Source: Hyphomicrobiales bacterium
GTDB taxonomy: Bacteria; Pseudomonadota; Alphaproteobacteria; Rhizobiales; JACESI01
Direction: 5' to 3'
Assembly (NCBI GenBank): GCA_013911885.1
Contig: JACESI010000002.1
Span: 248,001 to 312,000, forward strand
Length of the DNA: 64,000 nucleotides
A program made the translations under genes and the position numbers. Positions 25,440 through 37,040 of the stretch are shown piece after piece. Under the pieces are notes generated by a model, which was not told the DNA's origin, ran no database searches, and saw nothing but the letters and a program-made list of their open reading frames with translations. Every line of letters starts with the position of its first letter. The first letter of the stretch is position 1.

Positions 25440-26603
25440 ATGACCATGATCACGACGACGACCGCCCTTATCGAAGCCTGTCGAAAGCTGGAGCAATTCG
25501 ACTTTGTAACCGTCGATACGGAGTTTTTGCGCGAGACAACCTATTGGCCGAAACTGTGCCTCATCCAGATGGCCGTGCCGGGCTATGACGTGATCGTCGA
25601 TCCACTGGCGGAAGGGATTGATCTTGCGCCATTTTTTGAATTGATGAAAAACCCCGCCATCGTCAAGGTTTTTCACGCCGCGCGTCAGGACGTTGAGATA
25701 ACGTATAATCTTGCAAGCGTCATTCCAAGCCCGATGTTTGATACACAGGTCGCCGCCATGGTCTGCGGCTTTGGTGATTCAATCAGCTACGACCAGTTGG
25801 TGCAACGCATCAGTGGCGCCCGAATCGACAAGTCTTCGCGTTTTACCGACTGGACGCTGCGTCCCCTGAGTGACCGCCAGATCGAATATGCGGCGGCCGA
25901 TGTCACTCATCTCTGTGATGTCTATGTGTTCCTGAAAGCCAATCTCGAAGAGCAGGAGCGATCATCCTGGGTTGCTGAGGAAATGGCGGTGCTGACATCG
26001 ACGGAGACCTATTTCATCGAGCCCAGGAATGCCTGGAAACGCATGAAACTGCGGGTGCGCAAACCGATCGAGCTTGCAATCATGCAAGAACTTGCTGCCT
26101 GGCGCGAAGAAGAGGCCCAGCGCCGCGATATGCCACGCGGGCGCATCATCAAGGATGACGCGATTTACGAAGTTGCCGCTCAACAGCCGACGACACCGGA
26201 AGCGCTCGGCCGCCTGCGCAGCATTCCGAAAGGTTTCGAGCGGTCAAAAACCGCCGAGCAGTTGATCGAGGGCGTCAAGCGCGCGCTTCTGATCCCGAAA
26301 GCCGATCTGCCGCCCGTGCCGCGTGGCCGACATTCGCCGGAGGGATCAAGCGCCGTGGTGGATCTTCTCAAGGTACTGCTTAAAATGGCGAGCGAGCGTC
26401 ATGACGTGGCCGCCAAGGTGATTGCGACGGTCGACGACCTCGAACAGATTGCCTGTGACGATGACGCGGACGTTGCCGCCCTCAAAGGCTGGCGGCGTCA
26501 ATTGTTCGGTGACGCGGCCCTTGCCATCAAACGCGGCGAACTCGCCTTGAAAATTCAAGGCAAAAGGGTGACTGCGGAGCACATCCCATCGCAAAGTGCC
26601 TGA
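25440..26603 (+). CDS. rnd: Ribonuclease D
   Basis: 387-residue DEDD-family 3'-5' exoribonuclease that trims tRNA 3' ends. The DEDDy motifs are present: [18 protein letters not shown], and YAAADVTHL with its Tyr. An HRDC region follows from about residue 205. ATG at 25440 is chosen; an upstream frame to 25422 adds six residues and another ATG is at 25446. The promoter position suggests the mRNA starts at or beside this ATG. It converges with ppx, with 12 bases between stops. Confidence 0.93.
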   Translation: MTMITTTTALIEACRKLEQFDFVTVDTEFLRETTYWPKLCLIQMAVPGYDVIVDPLAEGIDLAPFFELMKNPAIVKVFHAARQDVEITYNLASVIPSPMFDTQVAAMVCGFGDSISYDQLVQRISGARIDKSSRFTDWTLRPLSDRQIEYAAADVTHLCDVYVFLKANLEEQERSSWVAEEMAVLTSTETYFIEPRNAWKRMKLRVRKPIELAIMQELAAWREEEAQRRDMPRGRIIKDDAIYEVAAQQPTTPEALGRLRSIPKGFERSKTAEQLIEGVKRALLIPKADLPPVPRGRHSPEGSSAVVDLLKVLLKMASERHDVAAKVIATVDDLEQIACDDDADVAALKGWRRQLFGDAALAIKRGELALKIQGKRVTAEHIPSQSA

Positions 26604-26615
26604 TCAGAGCGGTTG

Positions 26616-28253
26616 TCAGAGTAATTGTTCAAAGTCTCGGGCATCCCGAACCCGGATCTCAACTTTCCGATCAAGCAGTTTCGAAATCTGTGCAATGCGC
26701 CGGGTCAGTCGCTCACCGATATGGGTTGTGAAAATCTGATCAAGCTCCAGGATGAGCATGTCACCCTCGCGAGTGAAACGGGTTTTGAGCAGTGTTCCCG
26801 CCATCGAAGCCGTGAGCAGATGGGCGATCCGGAAAGCGAGTCCGAGCAGTCTGGCGCGATTCATCATGCCCGGCTGGGTGATCAGGCTTGCAAGCGGTGG
26901 CATCGCGCCATTTTCAAACTGTCCTTCGTGCCGGAAATAAGCCGAAAGCGCGATGAAGGCACGACCAGGGTGGTCCACACCGATCAAGGCAGCGTGGGAG
27001 ATCGTGTTGAGGCATTCCTCGCCGCGATAATCCGGGTGCGCGCGCCAGCCGATATCGGACAGGAGACAGGCCGCCTCACGCAGGCGCTTTTGTTCTTTCG
27101 TTTCCTGAAGCCCCGCCGCCCGGAAAAGGCTGTCGGTCCATTCGATCAGTTCATAGGTATTTTTCGGCGAGCGCGAACGCAGCAGCGACAGGTCCTCCGC
27201 GCCGGCGATGAGACCGTCTTCGACGCGCACATCCTCGCTCAACTGGTCATAGAGCACGCCTTCGCGCACCCCGAGCGCGCTCATGATGACGACTGAAGGC
27301 TGCATCTTCCTGATCACCGCCAGAAGGACGGCTGCGCCAAAGCGCAACAGCACGGTGCGGCTTTTCGAAACCGATTCGATCTGACGGATGGTCTCGATAT
27401 CGCTTTTAAGGATCAACTCGCAGAAGGCGGCCATCTTCTCCGCGGGCACTTCATAGTGATGCAGCACCCGCAGCGGATAATCGTTCTGGCGCATATGCAG
27501 GCTACCGAGGGAGCGCCAGGTCCCGCCAATGGCATAAAACGCCCTGCCCGCGCCTGCTTTCAGAATGTCGCTGCCTGCAAGGAGCTCGCCGGCAATGGCC
27601 GCTGCCCGCAACGGCTTGTTGTCGGACATATCGCGCAGACGCAGTCCGCCAAGCGGATAAGTTGCCCCCTCGCCCACCGCTCCGTCCCTGATGTCGGCAA
27701 GTTCGAGGCTGCCGCCCCCCATGTCGCCCATCACCCCGTCCGGCTCATGGAAACCTGCAAGAATGCCATAACCTGAAAATCGCGCTTCATCCGACCCGCT
27801 CAGGACATAGGGCCGGGTCTTGCAAATTTCGGCGACGCGCTCGATGAATGCGCCACCATTCGTCGCCTCGCGCGTGGCGGCAGTCGCAAGAACGATCAGA
27901 TCGACCGAACCAAGCTGATCGGAAATCGTCTTGAAACGATGGATCACGGACAGCGCATCATCAATCGCGGATTGTTTGAGTTCTCCGGTCTGCGAAAGGC
28001 CGCTGCCCAGTCCACAGAGGGATTTTTCGTTGAAAATCGGCGTCGGCGAGCGGGAAAGCCGTTCATAAGTGACAAGGCGCACAGAGTTGGAGCCAATGTC
28101 GATGACAGAAAGCGGTCCATAACCGGGAAGGCGGCTCTGCGTGCCGGATTGAGCGCTCACTTCGTCGGCCAGGTCGGGTTTCCAAAAGCCACGCAGTCGG
28201 ATCGCAACTTCATGATATTTTTCTTGGAGAGTGCGATTCAAGCGATTGGCCAC
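26616..28253 (-). CDS. ppx: Exopolyphosphatase (Ppx/GppA family)
   Basis: 545 residues. The ASKHA phosphatase core shows [16 protein letters not shown] near residue 50, [11 protein letters not shown], and the phosphate loop [10 protein letters not shown]; a C-terminal HD-like helical domain follows. It cleaves terminal phosphate from polyphosphate or guanosine pentaphosphate. The start is a GTG at 28253, overlapping ppk by 44 bases; a later GTG at 28160 would also give a typical family N-terminus. Position directly after ppk on the same strand supports a polyphosphate role. Confidence 0.92.
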   Translation of the reverse strand: MANRLNRTLQEKYHEVAIRLRGFWKPDLADEVSAQSGTQSRLPGYGPLSVIDIGSNSVRLVTYERLSRSPTPIFNEKSLCGLGSGLSQTGELKQSAIDDALSVIHRFKTISDQLGSVDLIVLATAATREATNGGAFIERVAEICKTRPYVLSGSDEARFSGYGILAGFHEPDGVMGDMGGGSLELADIRDGAVGEGATYPLGGLRLRDMSDNKPLRAAAIAGELLAGSDILKAGAGRAFYAIGGTWRSLGSLHMRQNDYPLRVLHHYEVPAEKMAAFCELILKSDIETIRQIESVSKSRTVLLRFGAAVLLAVIRKMQPSVVIMSALGVREGVLYDQLSEDVRVEDGLIAGAEDLSLLRSRSPKNTYELIEWTDSLFRAAGLQETKEQKRLREAACLLSDIGWRAHPDYRGEECLNTISHAALIGVDHPGRAFIALSAYFRHEGQFENGAMPPLASLITQPGMMNRARLLGLAFRIAHLLTASMAGTLLKTRFTREGDMLILELDQIFTTHIGERLTRRIAQISKLLDRKVEIRVRDARDFEQLL

Positions 28254-30417
28254 GACCTGAGAGACTCGGGTTTGTCATGAAATAATGATGACAATTGAAT
28301 GGGTCTTCCCCTGGCTCAAGGTCAACCCTTCGCGACGATCCATCCCCTAAAATATCCCAGCTCTGCTGGTTATCCAGAAGATTTGCGACCATGATCTGAT
28401 CCAGCACCTGCTTGTGAACGGTACTATTGTTGATCGGCACAAGTGTTTCAACCCGGCGGTGCAGATTGCGCGGCATCAGGTCTGCCGATCCTATATAGAC
28501 CGATGCTTCATCCGAAGGCAGCCCGTACCCATTGCCGAAACAATAGATGCGGGAATGTTCAAGAAAGCGCCCGACGATCGAGCGGGCGCGGATATTATCG
28601 GAAAGCCCCGGCACCTGCGGACGCAAGCAGCAGATGCCGCGCACGATGAGCTCAATCATCACGCCAGCCGCGCTCGCGCGGTAGAGTGCATCGATGATCT
28701 CCGAATCAACCAGCGAATTCATTTTCATCCATATCTGGCCGGGTTTGCCCTTCTTGACCTGATCGATCTCGTTCTCGATATGATCGAGAATACGCTGCTT
28801 GGCCGTAAAGGGCGAGACTGCGAGCTGGCTCAGATTCTGCGGTTCAGCATAGCCCGTGATGAAATTGAAAATCCGCGACACATCCCGCGCTATCACCGGA
28901 TCGGCTGTAAACAGGGAGAGGTCTGTATAAATCCGCGCTGTGACCGGGTGATAATTTCCGGTGCCGAGGTGGCAGTAACTCGCAAGCTGCCCCCCCTCGC
29001 GCCGCGCCACATAAGACAACTTGGCGTGGGTTTTGAGTTCCATGAAGCCGAACACGACCTGAACACCGGCGCGTTCAAGCTGGTTTGCCCATTTGATATT
29101 CGCTTCCTCGTCAAAACGTGCCTTGAGTTCAACGAGGGCGGTTACGGACTTGCCGGATTCCGCCGCCTCGGCCAGGGCTGCCACAATCGGTGAATCGCTC
29201 GAGGTGCGGTAGAGCGTCTGCTTGATCGCCACCACGTCCGGATCCGCGGCTGCCTGCTTGATGAATTGAAGCACCACGTCGAACGACTCATAGGGGTGAT
29301 GGACGATCATGTCCTTCTCGCGGATCGCGGCGAAACAATCCCCTCCTGCATCGCGCACTCTTTCGGGAAAGCGCGGGGTATAGGGTTTGAATTTGAGGTT
29401 CGGTCGGTCGAGTTTGGTGAGTTGCGACAGATCGGTCAGCGCAAGCAATTGTTGATTGCATGAAATGTCGCTGCCGCTGATCGACAATTGCCCGGCAACG
29501 AGTTCGCGCAAGCCAAGCGGCGCGCAATCGTCGACCTCGAGGCGGATTGCGACGCCCCTCCGACGGCGCTTGAGCGCGGTTGCAAAAACCCGCATCAGGT
29601 CTTCCGCCTCTTCCTCGATCTCGATATCGGAATCACGGATGACACGGAACGCGGCCTTGGAAATCACTTTGTGGCCCGGGAACAGCCGGTCGATGAACAG
29701 GCTGATGGTCTGTTCAAGCGTGATGAAGCGGATGATCGTGCCGCTTTTGGATGGCAGACGGATGAAACGATCGCCGGTCGCGGGAAGGCGCAGCAACGCC
29801 ATCATCGTATCGTCATCCTTCAGGCGACGCAGACTGAGCGCGAGCGAGAAACCCTTGTTCGGGATGAACGGAAACGGGTGTGCCGGGTCAATTGCAAGCG
29901 GTGTTAGAACCGGAAACACCATTTCGAGAAAATAGGTCTCAAGCCATGAAAAATCGTCCTTGGTGAGGTCGTTGCTATCGATCAGCAGAATGTTTTCCTC
30001 AGTGAGTTCCTGGCGCAGCGTCACCCAGCATTCCTGCTGAGCACTGACGAGTTCCGACACCTCTTCCTGTATCAGCGACAATTGCGCTTGCGGGGTCAGC
30101 CCGTCATCGCTGAGCTTGTTGATCCCGGCGCGGGCCTGACCGACGAGACCGGCAACGCGTACCATGAAGAATTCGTCAAGATTGCTCGCCGAGATTGACA
30201 GGAACAGGAGCCGCTCCAACAACGGATGGTTCTTGTTTGCCGCCTCTTCCAGCACGCGCCGGTTGAACTGGAGCCAGGACAATTCGCGGTTGATGAACCG
30301 CTCTGGACTTTTCAGGCGTTCGGCAAGATCGGCCGCGTCTGCCGCATCGGGCTTTGTCGGCATATCGGCGGCTTCGGTTTCCGTGATCGCTGCTTCCGTC
30401 CTCGGTGTATCGTCCAT
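28210..30417 (-). CDS. ppk: Polyphosphate kinase 1
   Basis: 735 residues, complete PPK1. It reversibly makes polyphosphate from ATP through a phosphohistidine. The N-terminal domain begins [20 protein letters not shown]. The catalytic core has [27 protein letters not shown], and [18 protein letters not shown] with conserved histidines. The start ATG at 30417 precedes an acidic, Ala-rich leader; the frame runs to 30525. It lies 82 bases after hdaA and overlaps ppx, so perM-hdaA-ppk-ppx is a likely operon. Confidence 0.96.
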   Translation of the reverse strand: MDDTPRTEAAITETEAADMPTKPDAADAADLAERLKSPERFINRELSWLQFNRRVLEEAANKNHPLLERLLFLSISASNLDEFFMVRVAGLVGQARAGINKLSDDGLTPQAQLSLIQEEVSELVSAQQECWVTLRQELTEENILLIDSNDLTKDDFSWLETYFLEMVFPVLTPLAIDPAHPFPFIPNKGFSLALSLRRLKDDDTMMALLRLPATGDRFIRLPSKSGTIIRFITLEQTISLFIDRLFPGHKVISKAAFRVIRDSDIEIEEEAEDLMRVFATALKRRRRGVAIRLEVDDCAPLGLRELVAGQLSISGSDISCNQQLLALTDLSQLTKLDRPNLKFKPYTPRFPERVRDAGGDCFAAIREKDMIVHHPYESFDVVLQFIKQAAADPDVVAIKQTLYRTSSDSPIVAALAEAAESGKSVTALVELKARFDEEANIKWANQLERAGVQVVFGFMELKTHAKLSYVARREGGQLASYCHLGTGNYHPVTARIYTDLSLFTADPVIARDVSRIFNFITGYAEPQNLSQLAVSPFTAKQRILDHIENEIDQVKKGKPGQIWMKMNSLVDSEIIDALYRASAAGVMIELIVRGICCLRPQVPGLSDNIRARSIVGRFLEHSRIYCFGNGYGLPSDEASVYIGSADLMPRNLHRRVETLVPINNSTVHKQVLDQIMVANLLDNQQSWDILGDGSSRRVDLEPGEDPFNCHHYFMTNPSLSGRGQSLESHSPRKIS

Positions 30418-30499
30418 GTCAGATCCGGTTCCTGAAAGTTCGGGGTGGCTTTGAGCCGCGTATACGAGTTTTACGGCAGTGCTATGACAGTGGGAAGCG

Positions 30500-31198
30500 T
30501 TAGAATTCGAGTATTTCCGCCGCAAAGCGTTTCGTTATCTGTCTTCCTCTCGCAATTGACGCCCGGTCGAGCCATCCAACAATCTCGCGCGCTGCCGTGA
30601 GCGAGCGCTCGACGCGTGGCAGGAGATAAAGGATGACAGCCGGATCAACCGCAATCTGGCGGTCTGCGAATTGCTTTCGGTAGACCTCGGCCAAGAGTAT
30701 GTCATCCGGCGCGCCAATTTCAACCGGTATCGCGGCGCGCAGGCGAGAGCTGAGGTCGGCGATTGACACCCGCCAGGCAGAAAGCGGACTTTGCGATGTG
30801 AGGAGCAGTGCCCCGCCTTCCGTGCGCACCATGTTCAAAAGGTGGAAAAGCGCCGTTTCGTCAAGCTGTTCGTCATTCACATCCTCGATCACAAGCGCGC
30901 CGGTGGCAAGCCATGGCTCGATCATGTCGAAGGAAAGACCCTTTGCGAGGTGGCGCTGGGCGCCGCTTTTCTCTGCCCATATGGTCGCAAGATGCGTCTT
31001 GCCGGAGCCCGCAGGTCCGGTGAGAAGCGCCACATTCGCGGGCCAGTCCGGCCAGGCATCGATGAAGCGCAAGGCGGCGGCGTTCGCCGGACTTTCGATG
31101 AAATCGGCACGGCGCATGGCTTCCTGAAACGGCAGATCGAGTGTAAGCTGAACCGGTCGGGGCGGCGCTGGCACGGGGTCTTTCGAAGACGCTATCAC
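30500..31198 (-). CDS. hdaA: DnaA-related regulator HdaA
   Basis: 232 residues: the AAA+ part of DnaA without the DNA-binding domain IV. Walker A is [10 protein letters not shown], Walker [10 protein letters not shown]. The N-terminal QLTLDLPF resembles the beta-clamp-binding motif of Hda proteins. Hda with the loaded clamp stimulates ATP hydrolysis by DnaA and so prevents re-initiation of replication. GTG start; the first four bases overlap the perM stop (GTGA), indicating coupling. Confidence 0.9.
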   Translation of the reverse strand: MIASSKDPVPAPPRPVQLTLDLPFQEAMRRADFIESPANAAALRFIDAWPDWPANVALLTGPAGSGKTHLATIWAEKSGAQRHLAKGLSFDMIEPWLATGALVIEDVNDEQLDETALFHLLNMVRTEGGALLLTSQSPLSAWRVSIADLSSRLRAAIPVEIGAPDDILLAEVYRKQFADRQIAVDPAVILYLLPRVERSLTAAREIVGWLDRASIARGRQITKRFAAEILEF

Positions 31199-32274
31199 GG
31201 TTCGGGCGGGCCATCGCCGAGATAAAGATGGCTTGAGAGATATTGCTCAATGCCGAAGCGGGCCAGAACACCGATGCAGGCCGCCGTCGGCACCGCGATG
31301 AGAAGACCAAGAAAGCCGAAAAGAGCGCCGAAGGCGAACAAAGAGAACATCAGCCAGACCGGGTGAAGCTGCACCCTGTCGCCGAGAAGCCACGGTTGCA
31401 GCACATTGCCCTCCACGGCCTGCCCGATCGCGAAAATTGCCGCGACAAGGACAACCGCCAGATAATTCTGCTCCGGCAGAAACTGCGCAAGCGCAATGCC
31501 GATCGAAAGCACCGCTCCGGTGATCGCGCCGATGAACGGGATGAAACCGATCAAGCCGATGCCAAGACCAATCAAGAGCCCGAAATTCAGACCCACCAAA
31601 GTCAGCGCTACAGCATAGAACAGGCCGAGCAGGACGCAGATCAGCCCCTGCCCGCGCATGAATCCGGCAATCATCATCGACATTTCAGCGGCAAGCCGAC
31701 GGATCGTCGGCGCGTGATCGCGCGGCAGCCAGCTGTTCAGTTTTGCCACCAGGTGGTCCCAGTCATGGAGAAGGTAAAAGGCAACCACCGGCGTGATGAC
31801 AAACAGCGAGATGATGTTGAGAAGCGCCTGTCCGCCACTCAGAAGCGATGTCAGAAGCTTGGTTATGAAAGAGATGCCTTCATCGAGAAAATTGCCGACC
31901 ATCGACTGCGCATCCGATATGTTGAATGGCAGTTGACCAATCAGGTTCGAAACAAAGTCGGACATCAAAACCGCATGAAGCGAGCGGATATATTGCGGGA
32001 CCTGCTGAATGAATTCGACAAGCTGATTGCCGAGAAGCGGCACGATGACCAGAAGCGCCAGCAAAAACACCAAAACGAAAAGTATCAGGATCGTGATCGT
32101 TGCCGCAGTCCGGCTCAGGCCCCAACGCTCAAACCGATCGGCCACAGGATCGAGGATATAGGCAAGGATCATTCCGGCAACAAAGGGCAGAAGAATACCC
32201 GAGAACGTAACCAGGAAGGCCACGAACAAGACGAGCGCAACCGCCCAGTAAAGTGCCTGCCGCTGCCAGGTCAC
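31195..32274 (-). CDS. AI-2E/PerM family membrane protein
   Basis: 359 residues with about eight membrane segments and the family block FIPFIGAITGAVLSIG near residue 255. PerM/AI-2E family proteins are reported as putative permeases or antiporters; no specific substrate can be assigned. I prefer GTG at 32274, which has AGGAG six bases upstream, over a TTG at 32289. Its stop overlaps hdaA, the common alphaproteobacterial order. Confidence 0.88.
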   Translation of the reverse strand: MTWQRQALYWAVALVLFVAFLVTFSGILLPFVAGMILAYILDPVADRFERWGLSRTAATITILILFVLVFLLALLVIVPLLGNQLVEFIQQVPQYIRSLHAVLMSDFVSNLIGQLPFNISDAQSMVGNFLDEGISFITKLLTSLLSGGQALLNIISLFVITPVVAFYLLHDWDHLVAKLNSWLPRDHAPTIRRLAAEMSMMIAGFMRGQGLICVLLGLFYAVALTLVGLNFGLLIGLGIGLIGFIPFIGAITGAVLSIGIALAQFLPEQNYLAVVLVAAIFAIGQAVEGNVLQPWLLGDRVQLHPVWLMFSLFAFGALFGFLGLLIAVPTAACIGVLARFGIEQYLSSHLYLGDGPPEP

Positions 32275-32491
32275 GATGGTGCTCCTCAATCCCGCAGATC
32301 AGGCCGCCCGATGAAACGACAACCCACCCGTTGCCTATCCGGGCTTGCGCAAAACGTCAAGAAAGCCTCTCCGTCACGCGCCTGTTTTTGCAGCGCCATC
32401 AGAAATTGCGGGCATTTTCATATCATCGCTTGCGCCGGGCCGGGTTTTGGGTTTGATCTGACAGTATAGACCATAAGAAATCGTGTGATTG

Positions 32492-33562
32492 ATGACGAAC
32501 AAAAACGAAGAAAACAAAGGCGTCACCTATGCAGACGCGGGTGTTGATATCGACGCGGGCAATGATGTTGTCGACCGCATCAAGCCAATGGTCAAGGCGA
32601 CTGCGCGGCCCGGCTCGAACCCTGATCTCGGCGGCTTTGGCGGGTTGTTTGATCTCAAGGCGGCCGGCTTCAAGGATCCGATCCTCGTCGCCGCCAATGA
32701 CGGCGTCGGCACCAAGCTCAAGATTGCAATCGAGACCGGCATTCTGGATACGGTCGGCATCGACCTTGTTGCCATGTGCGTCAACGATCTCGTCGTGCAG
32801 GGCGCGGAGCCGCTGTTCTTTCTCGATTATCTCGCGACCGGCAAGCTCATCCCCGAAGAGGCGGCACGGATCATCGCCGGGATCGTCGAAGGGTGCAAAC
32901 AGGCCGGATGCGCGCTGATCGGCGGGGAAACGGCGGAGATGCCCGGCATGTATCATGGCGGTGATTTCGATCTCGCGGGCTTTTCCGTCGGCGCGGCCGA
33001 GCGCGACGGCCTGCTGCCACGCCGCGACATGCGAGCCGGTGACACATTGATCGGCCTTGCCTCCTCAGGCGTTCATTCCAACGGCTTTTCCCTCGTGCGC
33101 AAGCTCGTCGCAGACAAAGGCCTGACCTATCACGACAAGGCCCCGTTCGAGCCGGCGCGCAGCCTTGGCGAGGTTCTTCTTACGCCGACGCGGATTTATG
33201 TCGCGGCGGCGCTGCACGCGATCCGCACGACCGGGGCAGTCAAGGCGCTTGCCCATATTACCGGGGGCGGGCTTACTGAAAATATCCCGCGGATATTGCC
33301 GCCGTCGCTCGCTGCCGTCATCGATCATGGCACGATCCCGTTTCCGCCCGTGTTCCAGTGGCTTGGCAAGGCGGGCCAGATCAGCCAGAGCGAAATCCTG
33401 CGCACCTTCAATTGCGGGATAGGCATGGTGGTGATCGCAGACGCCGACAAGAGCGATGACGTGATCGCCTGCCTCACTGAAAGGGGCGAGATGGCGTTTC
33501 GCCTCGGGTCGCTTGAGCCGAGGGGCGATGAGGCGGTCGTCTACCGGGACATGCGCGGCTGA
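32492..33562 (+). CDS. purM: Phosphoribosylformylglycinamidine cyclo-ligase
   Basis: 356 residues, AIR synthetase, fifth step of purine synthesis. Typical blocks: [70 protein letters not shown] and [16 protein letters not shown] at 32492 (a TTG precedes it in frame). The stop and the purN start share one base (TGATG). Divergent from perM across a 217-base region. Confidence 0.97.
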   Translation: MTNKNEENKGVTYADAGVDIDAGNDVVDRIKPMVKATARPGSNPDLGGFGGLFDLKAAGFKDPILVAANDGVGTKLKIAIETGILDTVGIDLVAMCVNDLVVQGAEPLFFLDYLATGKLIPEEAARIIAGIVEGCKQAGCALIGGETAEMPGMYHGGDFDLAGFSVGAAERDGLLPRRDMRAGDTLIGLASSGVHSNGFSLVRKLVADKGLTYHDKAPFEPARSLGEVLLTPTRIYVAAALHAIRTTGAVKALAHITGGGLTENIPRILPPSLAAVIDHGTIPFPPVFQWLGKAGQISQSEILRTFNCGIGMVVIADADKSDDVIACLTERGEMAFRLGSLEPRGDEAVVYRDMRG

Positions 33563-34218
33563 TGAACGAGCGAGCGCCCATGCGGATCGCCGTGCTGATT
33601 TCCGGGAGCGGCAGCAATCTTCAGGCCCTGATCGACGCCTGCGCCCTGCCCGGGGCTCCGGCGAAGATCGTGCTCGTGGTCTCCAATTTCGGCGATGCTT
33701 ACGGTCTTACCCGCGCCGCCAAAGCCGGGATCGAGACCGTGACCCTCGACCACCGGAACTATCCCACCAGGGCGGATTTCGAGGAAGCGCTGCATGATGT
33801 GCTGTCCGATGCCCGCATCGACCTCATCTGCCTTGCCGGTTTCATGCGGCTGTTGTCGGCCTTCTTCGTTGATCGGTGGCAGGACCGCATTCTCAACATT
33901 CATCCCTCGCTTCTGCCAGCCTTTCCGGGGCTGCATGTGCATCAGCGCGCGATTGATGCGGGCGTGCGCTTTTCCGGCTGTAGTGTGCATGTTGTTCGCG
34001 CGGGCATGGATGACGGGCCGATCGTGCTTCAGGCGGCAGTGCCGGTTCTTCAGGACGACACGGCTGAGACGCTCGCTGCCCGTATTCTCGAATCCGAGCA
34101 TCAGATTTACCCGATCGCCCTCAAACTTATGGCAAGCGGGCGGGCGCGGGTCCACGGTGATCGTGTCTTCATTGATGGTGAGACCATGTCACCGCCCAGC
34201 GTGATCAATCCGCTATAA
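33562..34218 (+). CDS. purN: Phosphoribosylglycinamide formyltransferase
   Basis: 218-residue GAR transformylase, using 10-formyl-tetrahydrofolate. IAVLISGSGSNLQALIDAC is the phosphate-binding start. LAGFMRLLSAFFVDRW, ILNIHPSLLPAFPGLHVH with its catalytic His, and the downstream Asp in VRAGMDDGPIVLQ complete the active site. Coupled to purM by TGATG, so the two are co-expressed. Confidence 0.97.
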   Translation: MNERAPMRIAVLISGSGSNLQALIDACALPGAPAKIVLVVSNFGDAYGLTRAAKAGIETVTLDHRNYPTRADFEEALHDVLSDARIDLICLAGFMRLLSAFFVDRWQDRILNIHPSLLPAFPGLHVHQRAIDAGVRFSGCSVHVVRAGMDDGPIVLQAAVPVLQDDTAETLAARILESEHQIYPIALKLMASGRARVHGDRVFIDGETMSPPSVINPL

Positions 34219-34247
34219 GCTCCTGTCACTCCAGGCTAACAGAAGCC

Positions 34248-36353
34248 TTAGGTGATCCGCTTCAGCCAGACCTTGCAATCATGAAACGACGCGCCGCCGA
34301 ACGGGGCGATGGGCCGGGCGGTGATCAGGGTGTTGATGCCCTCGCCGTTCCGATGTGCCTTGTTCGGCCAGATGCCCTCCGCAATCAGGGTGCCGCGGCG
34401 CTGACCTTGCACAAGCGAAGCGTGTAGCTCGACCACCCCCTGTTGATTTCCGATCGCCACCGCATCACCCTCGGCAATGAAGAGGGCCGCCGCATCTTCG
34501 GCGTGGATCAGAAGGGTCGGGCGCCCTTCCCGCGCGATGCTTGTCGGCGTCTCGGTGAAGGACGTGTTCAGAAACTGGCGGGCGGGCGATGTCGCAAGGC
34601 GGAACGGATGCTCCTGGTCCGCTGTCTCGTTGACTTCCCAATGGTCGGGAAAAACCGGCATGCCCGCATGATCGCCGAGCAGGCCCATGCGGGCGGGAGA
34701 CTTATAGGCTGGGGCGATGTCCTGATAGGCCGCGCGGAAGCGGTATTTGCCGTCCGGCCAGTCGAAGCCTTTGGCAAAATGCCCCGCATCGCGATCGTCC
34801 AGCAAATCGAGCCAGGGATTGCGCAGCAACGCATTCCAGTCAGTGCGCCCGGTTGAGCGGGCAATTCCGTCGGCATGCTCCTTCGCCTCAAGATCATAAA
34901 ACGGATCATCAAGGCCAAGTCGCCGCGCAAGGCCGCTGATCACTTCATAATTGGAATGACAGCCGGGTGGTGGTGTCATCACTTTCGGGCCGATTGACAG
35001 GTGGGTATGGCCACCGCTGCGGTAGATATCGTCGTGCTCGGTAAACATGGTGGCGGGCAGAACGATATCGGCCATAAGGGCAGTCTCCGTCATGAATTGC
35101 TCATGAACGCAGGTGAAGAGGTCCGTTCTCTGGAAACCCTGCCGGACCCTGCCAAGGTCAGGTGCAACCACCATCGGATTGGTATTCTGAATAAAAAGCG
35201 CCGCAACCGGCGGCCCGCCATAAAGGTCCGCCGTCTCGCCGGTCAGCACCGCCCCGATCCGTGACTGATCGAGCGAGCGGATGCAAGGATCGATCAGGGC
35301 CGTGCCCGTGACAGCGGCGCTGCTCATCGGGTAGGAGCCGCTGTTTGAATGAAACGCGCCGCCGCCGGGATGGGCCCAGGCGCCCGTGACCGCGGCAATC
35401 GAGGTGATGGCGTGCATGGTTGAAACGCCGTTCTGCTGGCGCGTCATGCCATAGCCAAGGCGGAAATAGGTGCGCTTCGTCCTGCCGATGAGATGGGCAA
35501 GGGACACGATTTCAGATTCTTCCAAGCCGGTGATGGCGGCAGCCCAGGCGGGCGTTCGGCTTTGCAGATGCGCCTCAAGGCCCACCGGATCATCGGTATG
35601 GCGGGCGAGATAGTCACGATCGGCAAAGCCATCGCGGAAGAGCACATGCATGATCGCAGCCGCGAGCGCACCGTCGGTTCCCGGGCGAAGGACCACCTTG
35701 TGATCCGCCTGTTTCATGGTGCCGGACTCATAGATATCGACGACCACGATCGCAGCGCCGCGTTCCTTGCGGGCGCGCACTGCATGGGTCATGACATTGA
35801 CCTGCGTCGCGACGGGGTTGGTGCCCCAGATCACCACGCAATCGGCTTCAGCCATCTCGCGCGGGTCAACGCCGCCGAGCCTTCCCGTCCCGGCAACATA
35901 GCCTGCCCAGGCGGGCGTGGTGCAGATCGTGCTATGCTGGTTGGAATATTTCATCTGATGGCGTAGCCGGTTGATCACATCGCGGTGGACGAGCCCCATC
36001 GTGCCTGCGAAATAATAGGGCCAGACGGCTTCGGTACCGTGCTTCTGTGTGGCTAGTTGAAGCGCTTCGGCGACCAGATCAAGGGCATCCCCGAAAGCGA
36101 TCTCCTGAAAGTCGCCGGTACCCTTTTCCCCGATCCGGCGGTAGCTTTTCGTCAGCCGCGCGGGATGGTGGATCCGCTCACCATAGCGCGCGACCTTGGC
36201 GCAGATCACACCGGCCGTATAGGTGTTCTCCTCCGCGCCTTTGATCCGCTTGATGCGCTCCTCACCATCAAGCTCGATCTTGAGCGCGCAGACTGACGGA
36301 CAATCATGCGGACATGTGGAGGAGGCGAGCGGATTTTGCAGCGGTTTGTTCAT
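34248..36353 (-). CDS. Molybdopterin-dependent oxidoreductase with [4Fe-4S] cluster
   Basis: 701-residue MopB/DMSO-reductase-superfamily catalytic chain. The N-terminal cluster ligands are C14, C18, C22 and C51 (CPHDCPSVC, VICAKVARYGERIHHP). C144 in HSTICTTPAWAGY is at the place of the molybdenum ligand, suggesting Cys coordination. A C-terminal molydopterin dinucleotide-binding domain ends the chain. No twin-arginine signal or electron-transfer subunit is seen, so it is probably cytoplasmic with an unknown partner. The substrate is unknown. ATG at 36353 gives the best start; the frame extends to 36494. moaD and moaE lie 6 kb away. Confidence 0.88.
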   Translation of the reverse strand: MNKPLQNPLASSTCPHDCPSVCALKIELDGEERIKRIKGAEENTYTAGVICAKVARYGERIHHPARLTKSYRRIGEKGTGDFQEIAFGDALDLVAEALQLATQKHGTEAVWPYYFAGTMGLVHRDVINRLRHQMKYSNQHSTICTTPAWAGYVAGTGRLGGVDPREMAEADCVVIWGTNPVATQVNVMTHAVRARKERGAAIVVVDIYESGTMKQADHKVVLRPGTDGALAAAIMHVLFRDGFADRDYLARHTDDPVGLEAHLQSRTPAWAAAITGLEESEIVSLAHLIGRTKRTYFRLGYGMTRQQNGVSTMHAITSIAAVTGAWAHPGGGAFHSNSGSYPMSSAAVTGTALIDPCIRSLDQSRIGAVLTGETADLYGGPPVAALFIQNTNPMVVAPDLGRVRQGFQRTDLFTCVHEQFMTETALMADIVLPATMFTEHDDIYRSGGHTHLSIGPKVMTPPPGCHSNYEVISGLARRLGLDDPFYDLEAKEHADGIARSTGRTDWNALLRNPWLDLLDDRDAGHFAKGFDWPDGKYRFRAAYQDIAPAYKSPARMGLLGDHAGMPVFPDHWEVNETADQEHPFRLATSPARQFLNTSFTETPTSIAREGRPTLLIHAEDAAALFIAEGDAVAIGNQQGVVELHASLVQGQRRGTLIAEGIWPNKAHRNGEGINTLITARPIAPFGGASFHDCKVWLKRIT

Positions 36354-36581
36354 GCGGGCAAAGTGCGTCCTATTCACCTTTTTGGCAAGGGACAGGCGGC
36401 AGGAACCGCAACCCGAATAGCGGGCAGGAAAATAGCCGGACCAGAGGCCAGAGAGACCCTTGGAGAACACCGGCATGCTGTCACGGGCCCGCAATTTTAC
36501 CTTCTCTGGTTGACCGGACCAGCGTCATCGATCAAGGTGAATTTCACATCCTTTTGTTTGAAACATGATTCGGAAACGACC

Positions 36582-37037
36582 ATGCGCGCCCTGATTGCCC
36601 TGCCGGTTATCCTCCTCGCAGCAACACTGACCGCGACAAAAACGGCCAATGCCGAGAGCAGCTTTCGTCTGCACCGGTCGCTTGATGCGCCGCGGGAAGC
36701 GAATGTTCCAGTCTGCGACGATGCGAAGGTGCTCGCGCGGATGACGAAGAATTTCAGGCGCACCAATATCCGTTACCGGGAAAATGCGCTCGAATTCGCC
36801 ACCGTCGAGAAAATCCGCGAAACAGATTATCTGATCAATACCGATGAACTGACGCCGCGCCGCTTTTGCGCTGCCCATGTTCATTTGACCGACGGAACCC
36901 ATCCGACCGTCTATTACATGATCGTTGATCGAGGTGGCTTTGCCGGGGTCCGCTGGGGCGTCAATTCCTGCGTTTCCGGCCATGATCCCGAGCGCGCGCA
37001 TGGTGCGGATTGCCGCTCTGTCCGGAAACCTTTCTAG
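36582..37037 (+). CDS. Exported protein of unknown function
   Basis: 151 residues with a signal peptide (MRALIALPVILLAATL, cleavage near ANA at 21-23). The mature part has four cysteines in VCDDAKVLARM, RRFCAAHVHL, VNSCVSG and ADCRSVR, likely two disulfides. The pattern recurs in alphaproteobacterial hypothetical proteins, but I know no function. Three bases separate it from the DUF1176 gene, suggesting a two-gene exported unit. Confidence 0.75.
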   Translation: MRALIALPVILLAATLTATKTANAESSFRLHRSLDAPREANVPVCDDAKVLARMTKNFRRTNIRYRENALEFATVEKIRETDYLINTDELTPRRFCAAHVHLTDGTHPTVYYMIVDRGGFAGVRWGVNSCVSGHDPERAHGADCRSVRKPF

Positions 37038-37040
37038 CCC

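Noticed and set aside
31243..32469. 408-residue open frame on the plus strand opposite perM
   Set aside because: Same pattern: extremely charged antisense of a hydrophobic protein.
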